From assembly GCA_900545005.1 (NCBI GenBank), contig UQXO01000018.1:1-14378 (forward strand): a DNA stretch of 14,378 bases. Reading direction: 5' to 3'. Shown here piece by piece: positions 1-6,134 of the stretch. The DNA is from an uncultured Mycoplasmatota bacterium (GTDB lineage Bacteria; Bacillota_I; Bacilli_A; RF39; UBA660). The position numbers and the translations under genes are program-made. The stretch's first letter is position 1; the number at the start of each line of letters is the position of its first letter. Below the pieces are notes generated by a model. It ran no database searches and was not told the DNA's origin. It worked only from the letters and a program-made list of their open reading frames with translations.

Positions 1-362
1 CTTAATAACTTAATATCTTTATTATTAACTAATACTGCTAAATAATTACTATTTAAAGTAGTACCTTCTAACATCTCCATGTTAAGACTATACTTAGCCG
101 ATACACTACAAGTATTCTTTAAAGTAAAAGTATAAGGAGTAAGTTTACGACCTTCTTCATCTGTAATTGGATACATATTAGTTAAGTTTATTTCATTTGC
201 TTGATTAGCAAGCTCTATAGAAAAGCACTTACTTACTCCTACATTAGTCTTATCCTGAATAACTGTATATCGCCACCAAGCATAGGAAAAACCAATACCT
301 AATATTAGTAGTAATACTATTACAGTAATCATTATATTCTTATTATTTAACTTATCTTTCAT
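1..362 (-). CDS. Membrane-anchored surface protein, N-terminal part (cut by window edge)
   Basis: About 120 residues from an ATG at 362, with an AAAGGA ribosome site 8 bases upstream; the rest lies beyond base 1. It starts with a short basic stretch (MKDKLNNKN) and one hydrophobic segment at about residues 10-29 ending in GIGFSYAWW, as in an uncleaved anchor or a SipW-type signal. The exported part is clearly paralogous to the first ~120 residues of the protein at 9942-11885: both have Cys-Phe-x-Ile-x-Leu, a YPI-(T/S)-(D/N)-E-x-G block, LTP-(Y/F)-TFT and KNTC. It begins 24 bases after the stop of the 549-aa surface protein, so it is probably the second gene of the operon driven from element 1. 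The N-terminal module resembles TasA/camelysin-type secreted domains; that is inference. The C-terminal module is not visible. Confidence 0.85.
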   Translation of the reverse strand, partial: MKDKLNNKNIMITVIVLLLILGIGFSYAWWRYTVIQDKTNVGVSKCFSIELANQANEINLTNMYPITDEEGRKLTPYTFTLKNTCSVSAKYSLNMEMLEGTTLNSNYLAVLVNNKDIKLL

Positions 363-386
363 AAACTAAATCCTTTACTAATAATA

Positions 387-2036
387 TTAATTAATTTTCA
401 ATTGATATGGATCATTTAAAGTTCCTGTTCCCTTATCAACAAGTATACTAGACTTCAGAAAAAGCGCAGGCCGAACAGCAAAAGTACTGTAAGCAATATT
501 GTCGTAGATGCGGCCGACCGAGCCAACAAAGAACACACCGTCAGCAGCAGCCGAATTAGGCGCCAATGTCCATTGAGGAAAGCTTGAATTATATAAATAG
601 TCATTTCCTTTGCAATCGCTAAAATCGGATGAGTCCCAATGATATAGTTCTTTTGCTAGACAAGCTGCTCTATCTTTAGTTGTTCCCCCACTGGTAGCAT
701 AACCATAATCACTTGGATACATTAAACCAACTTTTCCTGTCCAAATAGTTGGTCTTCCACAATATACAGTTGTTCCTCTTTCATAGCTATACCAGTGACT
801 TGCTAAGCCATTACTTTCTGAAGTATAACTAATACTACTCGTACCACCTAGATTCCAAGCAACACTCTCAATGGCATTTCTAGTTGTATCATTTTTTAAG
901 CCTGTTGAGGTGAAATCTACTTCAGTACAACTAAATGAGGCCCCACTTGCAACCTCAGCTGGTTCACATCCCTTGGTACCATTATAATAAGAACCTATCT
1001 TGTTATATAATTGTTGACTTCCAGATAAAATTATATCATTTGAATTTGTATATCCGGATTTTAAATAATTAGTGGGATTTAACATCATCATTAACTGAGA
1101 ATCAGTCCAGTCATTCGAACCGTAATCATCAGTTGATGTTCCTACTCCTGTTTGTTTATAATCCCAAGGATAATAGCCTAAAGAATCAGTTCTTATAATC
1201 TTAACAAGATTTTCTTTAGAGCCATCACCTTTAGTTACATTATTGAATACCCCAATAATACGCCATAACTCACAAGTATCAGCCGTGGGATTAGTATAAT
1301 CACTACAGTTAAAATAAACATAATTACTTGGATTAGCTTCTATATACCTTACATTTTTATCGGCATCATCAGTAGCTAAATTAACAGTATCCGTTTTAGC
1401 TAAATCAGTAATTTTATCACTCATTGAAGTTATTTTCTCTCCTATACCAATATCAATACTAAAAGACTTACCCATCTGACTGGATTGATCAATATCAGTC
1501 TTATTTAGATATTCTACTACTAAGTAATACTTAGTTTCTGTATTAGGACTTACTACTATATTTTTATATTTAGTTTCAAAACTGCCTTCTAAGACTAAAG
1601 AAGCACTTTCTGGTATATCACAGGTTGCATCTTCATAAGATTTTCCCCCATCTTTGTGAACTGTTGAACTACAAGTTATTGGAGTATCTGACTTAAATAA
1701 ATACCAACCGACGTCATCACTAAAATCCCCTAGATCTGGAGTAATTCTTATAGATGCATTAGCAGGATTAGCATTTTCTACTCCTATACCTCTTACTACT
1801 ACTTCTTTTACCATCTTATGTCCAGGATAAGCTCCATCACTAGATACTTTCCCTTGCATATCCATAACTACTTTAGTAATAGTAGCTGAAGAAATATTAC
1901 TATTCTTATTTTCTTCATTACTAGTACTGATATTAGCTAAGTAATAAGAATAAGATATTCCAATACCAATTAACCCCACTAAACAGACTGCCACCAGAAT
2001 AAAAGCAAGTCTTTTTTTACTCATTTTCTTTTGCAT
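387..2036 (-). CDS. Anchored surface protein with C-terminal C-type-lectin-like (DUF6273-like) domain; candidate hypervariable protein
   Basis: 549 residues. The ATG at 2036 is preceded by AGGAG with 6 bases spacing; a second ATG (residue 5) is less well placed. A basic N-terminus and one hydrophobic segment (about residues 10-31) predict membrane anchoring with an exported body; there is no LPXTG. Residues ~35-200 form a beta-rich module. Residues ~230-549 form the domain seen in many gut Firmicutes surface proteins: TADTCELWRIIG, then WTGKVGLMYPSDYGYA, a W-T-L-A-P segment, and A-V-R-P-A-L-F-L-K-S before G-T-G-T-x-N-D-P-Y at the C-terminus. This is the layout of DUF6273/formylglycine-enzyme-like lectin folds. 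Residues 489-528 have base composition and codon use unlike the rest of the gene (see 453-572). Invertible element 1 lies just upstream with its promoter pointing at this gene, so it is inferred to be ON. The ligand is unknown; adhesion is a guess from the fold. Confidence 0.9.
   Translation of the reverse strand: MQKKMSKKRLAFILVAVCLVGLIGIGISYSYYLANISTSNEENKNSNISSATITKVVMDMQGKVSSDGAYPGHKMVKEVVVRGIGVENANPANASIRITPDLGDFSDDVGWYLFKSDTPITCSSTVHKDGGKSYEDATCDIPESASLVLEGSFETKYKNIVVSPNTETKYYLVVEYLNKTDIDQSSQMGKSFSIDIGIGEKITSMSDKITDLAKTDTVNLATDDADKNVRYIEANPSNYVYFNCSDYTNPTADTCELWRIIGVFNNVTKGDGSKENLVKIIRTDSLGYYPWDYKQTGVGTSTDDYGSNDWTDSQLMMMLNPTNYLKSGYTNSNDIILSGSQQLYNKIGSYYNGTKGCEPAEVASGASFSCTEVDFTSTGLKNDTTRNAIESVAWNLGGTSSISYTSESNGLASHWYSYERGTTVYCGRPTIWTGKVGLMYPSDYGYATSGGTTKDRAACLAKELYHWDSSDFSDCKGNDYLYNSSFPQWTLAPNSAAADGVFFVGSVGRIYDNIAYSTFAVRPALFLKSSILVDKGTGTLNDPYQLKIN
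453..572 (-). other. Candidate diversity-generating retroelement variable region (VR)
   Basis: These 40 codons (residues 489-528, from W in WTLAP to K in LFLKS) are 62/120 G+C in a ~30% GC window. In the 26 codons between the TCG after CCT-AAT and the CGG of V-R-P, 24 end in C or T, two in G (GTG, TCG) and none in A, although A-ending codons dominate elsewhere. Adenine makes up 10 of these 78 coding-strand bases. Codons include GCT, GAC, GGC, GTC, CGC, TAC, ATT, ACT and TTT, all reachable from AAC or AAT by changing only adenines, which is how DGR mutagenic retrohoming works. The 3' end is GC-rich and conserved-looking (CGG CCT GCG), as expected near an IMH. The position, in the ligand-binding end of a C-type-lectin-like domain, matches known DGR targets. 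No template repeat or reverse transcriptase is visible here, so this is a strong inference only. Confidence 0.65.
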
Positions 2037-2132
2037 TTTTAACTCCTAATTTTATTATTTCCCGTTAAAAATAAATAATACTAAGAATGTATAAGAATTT
2101 ACATAAACCCATACCTTATAACATATTTTCAC

Positions 2133-2159
2133 TTTCATAGAGTATATAACTCTATGAAA
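2133..2159. repeat. Palindromic recombination-like site 1a (core ATATA)
   Basis: Arms TTTCATAGAGT and ACTCTATGAAA are perfect reverse complements around the 5-bp core ATATA; an extra C/G pair extends the palindrome to 2132-2160. The 27 bp are identical to the reverse complement of site 1b. Taking T-N5-A as the spacer gives 7 bp between 10-bp arms, within the 6-8 bp range of tyrosine-recombinase sites. Confidence 0.85.
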
Positions 2160-2195
2160 GCGAATTTTCGTTTACTATTTTTAACTTATACTTAA

Positions 2196-2204
2196 ATTTT
2201 ACCA
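2196..2204 (-). promoter_or_regulatory. Extended -10 promoter of element 1, facing the surface gene
   Basis: On the minus strand this reads TGGTAAAAT, an extended -10. It aligns with TGATAAACT in element 2 and TGGTATATT in element 3, in the same position relative to the GCTTTCATAGAG end. No good -35 is seen at 17 bases. Transcription would pass through site 1a, placing its hairpin in the leader about 120 bases before the ATG at 2036. Confidence 0.5.
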
Positions 2205-2390
2205 TAGAAAATGGTCATTTAAAACCCTAAAATAAGACTTTTTAATTCTTTTTATAGTCAAATTTCTAGTCAAGCAATGTGGCTTTAAACCTAGGTGAAT
2301 ACTGGTTTTGTAAAAAATTATTATAAGCAGAATAATAAATCTATTCTAGTCAAAATTATAGTTAGAATAACACTTCAGCCTAGCATTCAC

Positions 2391-2431
2391 CTAGTATTTT
2401 CATAGAGTTATATACTCTATGAAAATACTAG
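2391..2431. repeat. Palindromic recombination-like site 1b (core TATAT)
   Basis: The 27-bp unit at 2398-2424 has the same arms as site 1a with core TATAT, the reverse complement of the 1a core. Here the palindrome extends to 18-bp arms (CTAGTATTTTCATAGAGT side), running into the CTAG of the internal CACCTAG motif. It is the distal end of element 1. Confidence 0.85.
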
Positions 2432-2473
2432 TAAATAATAACTAAAATACCCAATATATTAACCTTTTATACA

Positions 2474-2509
2474 TAAAAAAAACTAATAGAGAGTTTATTT
2501 CTATTAGTT
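2474..2509 (-). terminator. Intrinsic terminator after the YcxB-like gene
   Basis: 9-bp arms AACTAATAG (2481-2489) and CTATTAGTT (2501-2509) with an 11-base loop. On the minus strand the hairpin is followed by a run of 8 T. It separates the YcxB-like gene from element 1, so expression of the surface genes depends on the element's own promoter. Confidence 0.8.
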
Positions 2510-2530
2510 AAACTATTCATAATATATATC

Positions 2531-2992
2531 CTACTTAATACTAGTCTTATTATGAATAAAATCAATAAGACCATCTACCTCTTTAAGACTCATACCTTCT
2601 TTAGAAATTAATAAAGCCCCAGTAAATGGTAAACATAACACTATTAAATTTTTAGTTTCTTTAATAGAATTAATAATATCATAACTATATTCTAAATGAT
2701 TATTAACTTCTTCCAAAATGATACTATCTTTTAAGATTAGTTTAGACTTATAATAATTTTTAAAATATACCTTATTAACATAAAAATGAATTTTTACACA
2801 AATAAGAGGAATACTTAAGATAAGTAAAATAAGTATAATACTTAAAAATATTATTAGAAAGTCGCCAATAATTATTCCTAAAATAAAATTTACTAAAGAG
2901 GCGATACTTCCTACGATAAGAAGCCATTTATATCTTATTTGATAAGCATATTCTTTAAATAAATTTGGTGTTACTGTGTATTCTAATTCCAT
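2531..2992 (-). CDS. YcxB-like membrane protein
   Basis: 153 residues; ATG at 2992 with AAGGA about 10 bases upstream. A short N-terminal segment is followed by two adjacent hydrophobic stretches (about residues 23-44 and 45-68, forming a hairpin in the membrane), then a soluble C-terminal domain with the pattern Y-x-x-I-x-x-I-K-E-T-K-N-L-I-V-L and a closing L-x-E-V-D-x-L-I-D-F-I motif. That arrangement is typical of the YcxB-like family, whose function is unknown. It starts 32 bases after the stop of the glycosyltransferase gene, so the two are probably co-transcribed, ending at the terminator at 2474-2509. Assignment is from overall layout, not a catalytic motif. Confidence 0.7.
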   Translation of the reverse strand: MELEYTVTPNLFKEYAYQIRYKWLLIVGSIASLVNFILGIIIGDFLIIFLSIILILLILSIPLICVKIHFYVNKVYFKNYYKSKLILKDSIILEEVNNHLEYSYDIINSIKETKNLIVLCLPFTGALLISKEGMSLKEVDGLIDFIHNKTSIK

Positions 2993-3024
2993 AAACTATC
3001 ATTCCTTAAAACTAGTATAACATA

Positions 3025-4101
3025 CTAATTATTATTTATATACTCTTCTATTAACTTCTTATTACTAATTAACCTTTCATTATCTTTATCTAACTCTAAA
3101 GCCATCTTTACATATCTTAAAGAACTTCGATACTTACCATTATAAAAACATACAACTGATAATATATCATAGATATTTAAATCTGTTGTAAATACTTCAT
3201 TTATATAAGTCTTAGGATGTTTCTTAATCTTTAAGGCTTCTCTACATAATTTTTCTGTTTCCTTAAACTTCTTTAATTCATAAGTAATTAAAGCTTTCTC
3301 CATATAAGGATCTCTAAGATAAGGACTTTCTTTAATAGCTAAATTACTCCACATTAAAGCCTCTCTAGGTCTATTTAATTTCATATAGCATCTCGCAATA
3401 AATCTCATCGATGCACATCTTTCATCTTTCCAAGTAGCACTTTCTAAAGATAAATGTCTTTCTAAAGTACTAATAGCTTCTTCATACTTTCCATAATACA
3501 TATACTCTCTTCCCAGATAATGCATATTCCTATCATTATGAGGATCTTCTTTAACTGCTAATTCTAAGAGAGGTAAATAAGAACTTCTACTCTTCTTACT
3601 ATCCGGATAATGATTAACTATAACTTTATCCGTATATAAATATTTCTCTTCTCCCTTGTATTTTAATATCTCATGAACCGGATTAACCCAAGTAAATCCT
3701 TTTCTCTTATGAATCTTTTCTCCATAGAAACTTATTATCGGTTGATTATTCTTATCTAAAGACCAATTATAGACATATCTTAGTCTCGTTAAGCCATCTT
3801 TCCATAAAGATTTAATAGTCTTTGACCACCCCTTCTCTAAGACTTCATCTAAGTCTAAACAAATACAAATATCATAATCATCTGGTATCATCTCTAAAGA
3901 CTTATTCCTAGCAATGTCAAATCGCCAAGGACTTATTATCTCTTGTCTAACAACTACTCCTAAAGACTTTAAAAGATTAACAGAGTTATCCGTAGAACCT
4001 GTATCTAAGACATATATTCCATCCGCCTCTTTAACAGACTCATACCATCTTTCAATGAATTTTTCTTCATTCTTACAGATAGCATATACACATATTTTCA
4101 C
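3025..4101 (-). CDS. GT2 family glycosyltransferase with C-terminal TPR repeats
   Basis: 358 residues, starting at GTG (4099-4101) with GGTGA four bases upstream; no in-frame ATG fits better. Residues 1-170 are a GT-A fold: the opening ICVYAICKNEEKFIERW, the nucleotide-binding V-L-D-T-G-S-T-D-N-S block (31-40), and D-L-D-E at 83-86 as the metal/nucleotide-sugar DxD motif. From about residue 186, helix pairs of the TPR type follow (GREYMYYGKYEEAISTL, then ARCYMKLNRPREAL, then ALITYELKKFKET). Such proteins transfer sugars from nucleotide donors at the cytoplasmic face; TPR parts often hold protein or polymer acceptors. A plausible but unproven role is glycosylating a local surface product such as the Thr-rich collagen-like protein. 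It follows the small 92-aa gene after a terminator, so it probably has its own promoter. Confidence 0.88.
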   Translation of the reverse strand: MKICVYAICKNEEKFIERWYESVKEADGIYVLDTGSTDNSVNLLKSLGVVVRQEIISPWRFDIARNKSLEMIPDDYDICICLDLDEVLEKGWSKTIKSLWKDGLTRLRYVYNWSLDKNNQPIISFYGEKIHKRKGFTWVNPVHEILKYKGEEKYLYTDKVIVNHYPDSKKSRSSYLPLLELAVKEDPHNDRNMHYLGREYMYYGKYEEAISTLERHLSLESATWKDERCASMRFIARCYMKLNRPREALMWSNLAIKESPYLRDPYMEKALITYELKKFKETEKLCREALKIKKHPKTYINEVFTTDLNIYDILSVVCFYNGKYRSSLRYVKMALELDKDNERLISNKKLIEEYINNN

Positions 4102-4135
4102 TATATCACCAGTTAATATTATTATTCTTTAGACT

Positions 4136-4159
4136 AAAAAAGAACTCTTATTAAGAGTT
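4136..4159 (-). terminator. Intrinsic terminator after the 92-aa gene
   Basis: 8-bp arms AACTCTTA and TAAGAGTT at 4143-4159, followed on the minus strand by C and seven T. The hairpin begins inside the TAA stop of the 92-aa gene (4158-4160), a compact arrangement seen again at 8629-8655. Confidence 0.85.
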
Positions 4160-4436
4160 ACTTTTCATTAAGATTCCATATCTTTATTAGATGTTTCTTT
4201 TCTTCATTATTACATTCATTAAAATATAGAAGTCCTAAAAAGTCTTTACATTCTTCGGATAAATTCATCTCTTTAAGAGACTTCTTATCATCAAAAGAAA
4301 ACTCTTTAGTACTAAGTACCGCTAAGTCTTTAAGATTATTAATAAAGTCCCAAGATAATACTCTTAAATAGTTATTACTAATATAAGGAAGAATCATTAA
4401 TATCTCTTTAGCTAAATCACTATCTTGTATTTCCAT
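4158..4436 (-). CDS. Small helical protein of unknown function, overlapping the ART-like gene
   Basis: 92 residues. The ATG at 4436 has GGAGA about 8 bases upstream, lying inside the 3' end of the ART-like gene; the reading frames overlap by 17 bases, so translation is probably coupled. No membrane segment or Cys cluster. The sequence looks mostly helical, with an N-terminal LAKEILMILPYISNNYL stretch and a C-terminal block SLKEMNLSEECKDFLGLLYF followed by NNEEKKHLIKIW. The L-S-E-E-x-K-x-x-L-x-x-L-Y pattern resembles short uncharacterised Firmicutes proteins, but I cannot name a family. The tight overlap with a predicted ADP-ribosyltransferase makes an immunity, antitoxin or accessory role possible; nothing in the sequence proves it. 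Confidence 0.7.
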   Translation of the reverse strand: MEIQDSDLAKEILMILPYISNNYLRVLSWDFINNLKDLAVLSTKEFSFDDKKSLKEMNLSEECKDFLGLLYFNECNNEEKKHLIKIWNLNEK

Positions 4437-5316
4437 GTCTTAGATCTCCTTTTATATATTTATCTACCATCCAGTTATACATCTTCTTAATAGATGATAT
4501 ATTTCTCTTAAGACTATTATTTTTTAAATCTTCTGGAGTTATTTTATTACTTTCTACTTCTTTTCGCTGATTTAATTTATATTTTTCATATTCTTCAGGA
4601 TAAAAGTAAGTTTCTAAATTCATACAATCACACCAGAAATATTTATTCTTTATATTAGCAAGTCCTAAGACTTGAATATTCGTACTACTAAATAAAATTT
4701 TAGTATATTCTACTTTATCTTTAGGAACACATATACATTTTATAGTCTCTAGAGGTATATCCCCTCCTATAGCTATTTCTGGTAAATCACTATGGACAAA
4801 TGTTGATGATACCCCACTAGCTCTTAACATTTCTTCTGAAGTACCTATTAAGACCGGAAAAGCCTCTTTATCTTTGGTCATATAATACCAAGCAACTTCT
4901 AAGACATCAGTTAAACTGATAAAATCTCTTTTACCATCACATTGACTCCATCTTTCCCCAGATAACACTTTTTCATTATGACTCTTAATAGTATCAACAC
5001 TATTTAATCCGTATTTACTTATTCCTATTAAAGCGTTAGCATTCGTCCCATGAAAAATATTAATGTTATTAGCTCTCCAATAGTCATAAGTTGGTCTATC
5101 ACTAATTAAAACATAAGCCATTGCTAATCTTCTGGCGGCTTCAATACTGGGGTTATTCCTTCCACCGTAGTTTGATTTTAGAAAAGTAGTACCCATCTTG
5201 CCTTTTTTAATTAATTTATCTAATTCTTTTATAGTCTCTTTGTCTTTAGCATTCTCATAAAAGGAAACAAGAATTTGTTTATCCATTTCAGCAATTACTC
5301 TTTCTTCTTCAAACAT
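4420..5316 (-). CDS. Putative ADP-ribosyltransferase-fold protein
   Basis: 298 residues; ATG at 5316, preceded by AAGG about 10 bases upstream. Residues 84-200 resemble the ART/DarT-like fold: N-I-F-H-G-T-N (His89 and Thr91, the usual first-strand H-x-T), then L-x-x-I-x-x-x-G-L, then D-F-I-S-L-T-D followed by A-W-Y-Y (Tyr144/145), and L-P-E-I-A-I-G-G-D-I-P-L-E-T-I, where Glu180 sits where the catalytic Glu falls in H-Y-E enzymes. Residues 1-80 are charged and helical, and the tail after ~245 is basic. The enzyme class uses NAD+ to modify protein or nucleic acid; the target is unknown. No signal peptide or transmembrane segment, so cytoplasmic. It is overlapped at its 3' end by the 92-aa gene. 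The fold call rests on motif spacing only. Confidence 0.65.
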   Translation of the reverse strand: MFEEERVIAEMDKQILVSFYENAKDKETIKELDKLIKKGKMGTTFLKSNYGGRNNPSIEAARRLAMAYVLISDRPTYDYWRANNINIFHGTNANALIGISKYGLNSVDTIKSHNEKVLSGERWSQCDGKRDFISLTDVLEVAWYYMTKDKEAFPVLIGTSEEMLRASGVSSTFVHSDLPEIAIGGDIPLETIKCICVPKDKVEYTKILFSSTNIQVLGLANIKNKYFWCDCMNLETYFYPEEYEKYKLNQRKEVESNKITPEDLKNNSLKRNISSIKKMYNWMVDKYIKGDLRHGNTR

Positions 5317-5367
5317 TCTATCACTACCTTATCTTAAGGTTAACTTAATTTCTTTAGAAAGTCAAAT

Positions 5368-5397
5368 TAAAAAAGCAAACCCTTTTCAGATTTGCTT
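5368..5397 (-). terminator. Intrinsic terminator after the collagen-like gene
   Basis: Arms AAGCAAA (5373-5379) and TTTGCTT (5391-5397), an 11-base loop, then six T on the minus strand. It lies within 10 bases of the collagen-like stop codon and separates that gene from the ART-like gene. Confidence 0.85.
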
Positions 5398-5402
5398 AAT
5401 AA

Positions 5403-6080
5403 TTAACCAGCAGCCCCTTGTGGTCCGGTTGGTCCGGTTGGACCGGTTGGACCAATTGGCAATACTAAATTTAAAACATAATTTGGCGCAGCACCAGTAA
5501 TAGTTGCTGAGGCACTTTCTCCACTAGATACCGTTCCAATTGATAAGGTTGGAGTTTCGCCTGCGGCACCTTGAGTTCCCGCCTCACCTTGAGGACCCGT
5601 TGGACCTGTTGGTCCTTGAATACCTTGGATTCCTTGAGTACCAGCCTCTCCTTGTGGTCCCGTTGGACCCGTTGGCCCTTGTAAACCTTGAATTCCTTGA
5701 GCCCCTGCTTCTCCTTGAGGTCCCGTTGGACCTGTTGGTCCTTGAATACCTTGGATTCCTTGGGTTCCAGCTACTCCTTGGGGACCTGTTGGGCCCGTTG
5801 GTCCCTGAATACCTTGAATTCCTTGGGTTCCAGCTACTCCTTGCGGACCTGTTGGACCCGTTGGCCCTTGTGGTCCAGTTGGTCCTTGAATACCTTGGGT
5901 TCCTGCCTCTCCTTGTGGTCCCGTTGGACCCGTTGGTCCTTGAGGTCCGGTTGGTCCTTGAATACCTTGTGGTCCAATTGGTCCCGTTGGACCACCACTA
6001 GGACCCGTTGGTCCCGTCGGACCAGTTACTCTTGCTAAAGCAAGTAATCTATCAATATCTAAACAACAACCATTCTGCAT
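5403..6080 (-). CDS. Collagen-like GPT-repeat surface protein (BclA-like)
   Basis: 225 residues; ATG at 6080 with AGGAGGT seven bases upstream, one of the strongest ribosome sites here. After a 19-residue leader containing Cys-Cys (MQNGCCLDIDRLLALARVT) comes a Gly-X-Y tract to about residue 175, dominated by GPT, GPQ, GIQ and GEA triplets, then a TPTLSIGTVSSGESASATI-type module (about 177-208) and a short return to GPT triplets ending in GPQGAAG and stop. Gly-X-Y tracts form triple helices; Thr in GPT is an O-glycosylation site in Bacillus BclA proteins. There is no transmembrane segment or sortase signal. The usual globular C-terminal domain is missing, and the protein stops in mid-repeat, so it may be a shortened form. 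The GC content is far above that of neighbours because Gly and Pro codons demand it. Confidence 0.9.
   Translation of the reverse strand: MQNGCCLDIDRLLALARVTGPTGPTGPSGGPTGPIGPQGIQGPTGPQGPTGPTGPQGEAGTQGIQGPTGPQGPTGPTGPQGVAGTQGIQGIQGPTGPTGPQGVAGTQGIQGIQGPTGPTGPQGEAGAQGIQGLQGPTGPTGPQGEAGTQGIQGIQGPTGPTGPQGEAGTQGAAGETPTLSIGTVSSGESASATITGAAPNYVLNLVLPIGPTGPTGPTGPQGAAG
5556..5954 (-). repeat. In-frame tandem repeats in the collagen-like gene
   Basis: About six imperfect units cover residues 43-175. The last four are 63 bp (21 aa: GPTGPTGPQG, E or V, AG, T or A, QGIQG, I or L, Q, with a changed final unit), preceded by longer 24- and 27-residue versions with an extra GPTGPQ. Unit identity at DNA level is high enough to allow slippage or recombination and so length variation without frameshift. 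Confidence 0.85.
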
Positions 6081-6134
6081 AATTATTACCTCCTAAAGTA
6101 TTTTATGTATCCTTAAGAGAAATAACTACTATAT

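Larger units (their letters stand above)
2133..2424. promoter_or_regulatory. Invertible promoter element 1 (inferred ON)
   Basis: This 292-bp segment lies in the 494-bp gene-free gap upstream of the 549-aa surface gene. Its ends are two 27-bp inverted repeats, each itself a palindrome, with cores ATATA (left) and TATAT (right). Read on the minus strand, the interior matches element 2 read on the plus strand: an imperfect CTAGGTGAAT copy, a TTGACTA pair, the 15-bp motif at 2291-2305, a second TTGACTA pair (2255-2261 and 2267-2273, 12 apart), a TTTTAGGGTTTT block and an extended -10. The promoter-like end faces the gene at 2036. No coding region is present. Inversion is inferred from structure; the recombinase is not in the window. 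Confidence 0.7.

Noticed and set aside
3914..4132. 72-aa plus-strand open frame
   Set aside because: It lies opposite the conserved start of the glycosyltransferase and has no ribosome site or recognisable sequence.
5540..6038. Long plus-strand open frames (153 and 116 aa) opposite the collagen-like gene
   Set aside because: They are the mirror of the GPT repeats: low-complexity Leu/Pro and Ser/Trp/Arg strings, no ribosome site, and fully covered by a well-supported minus-strand gene.
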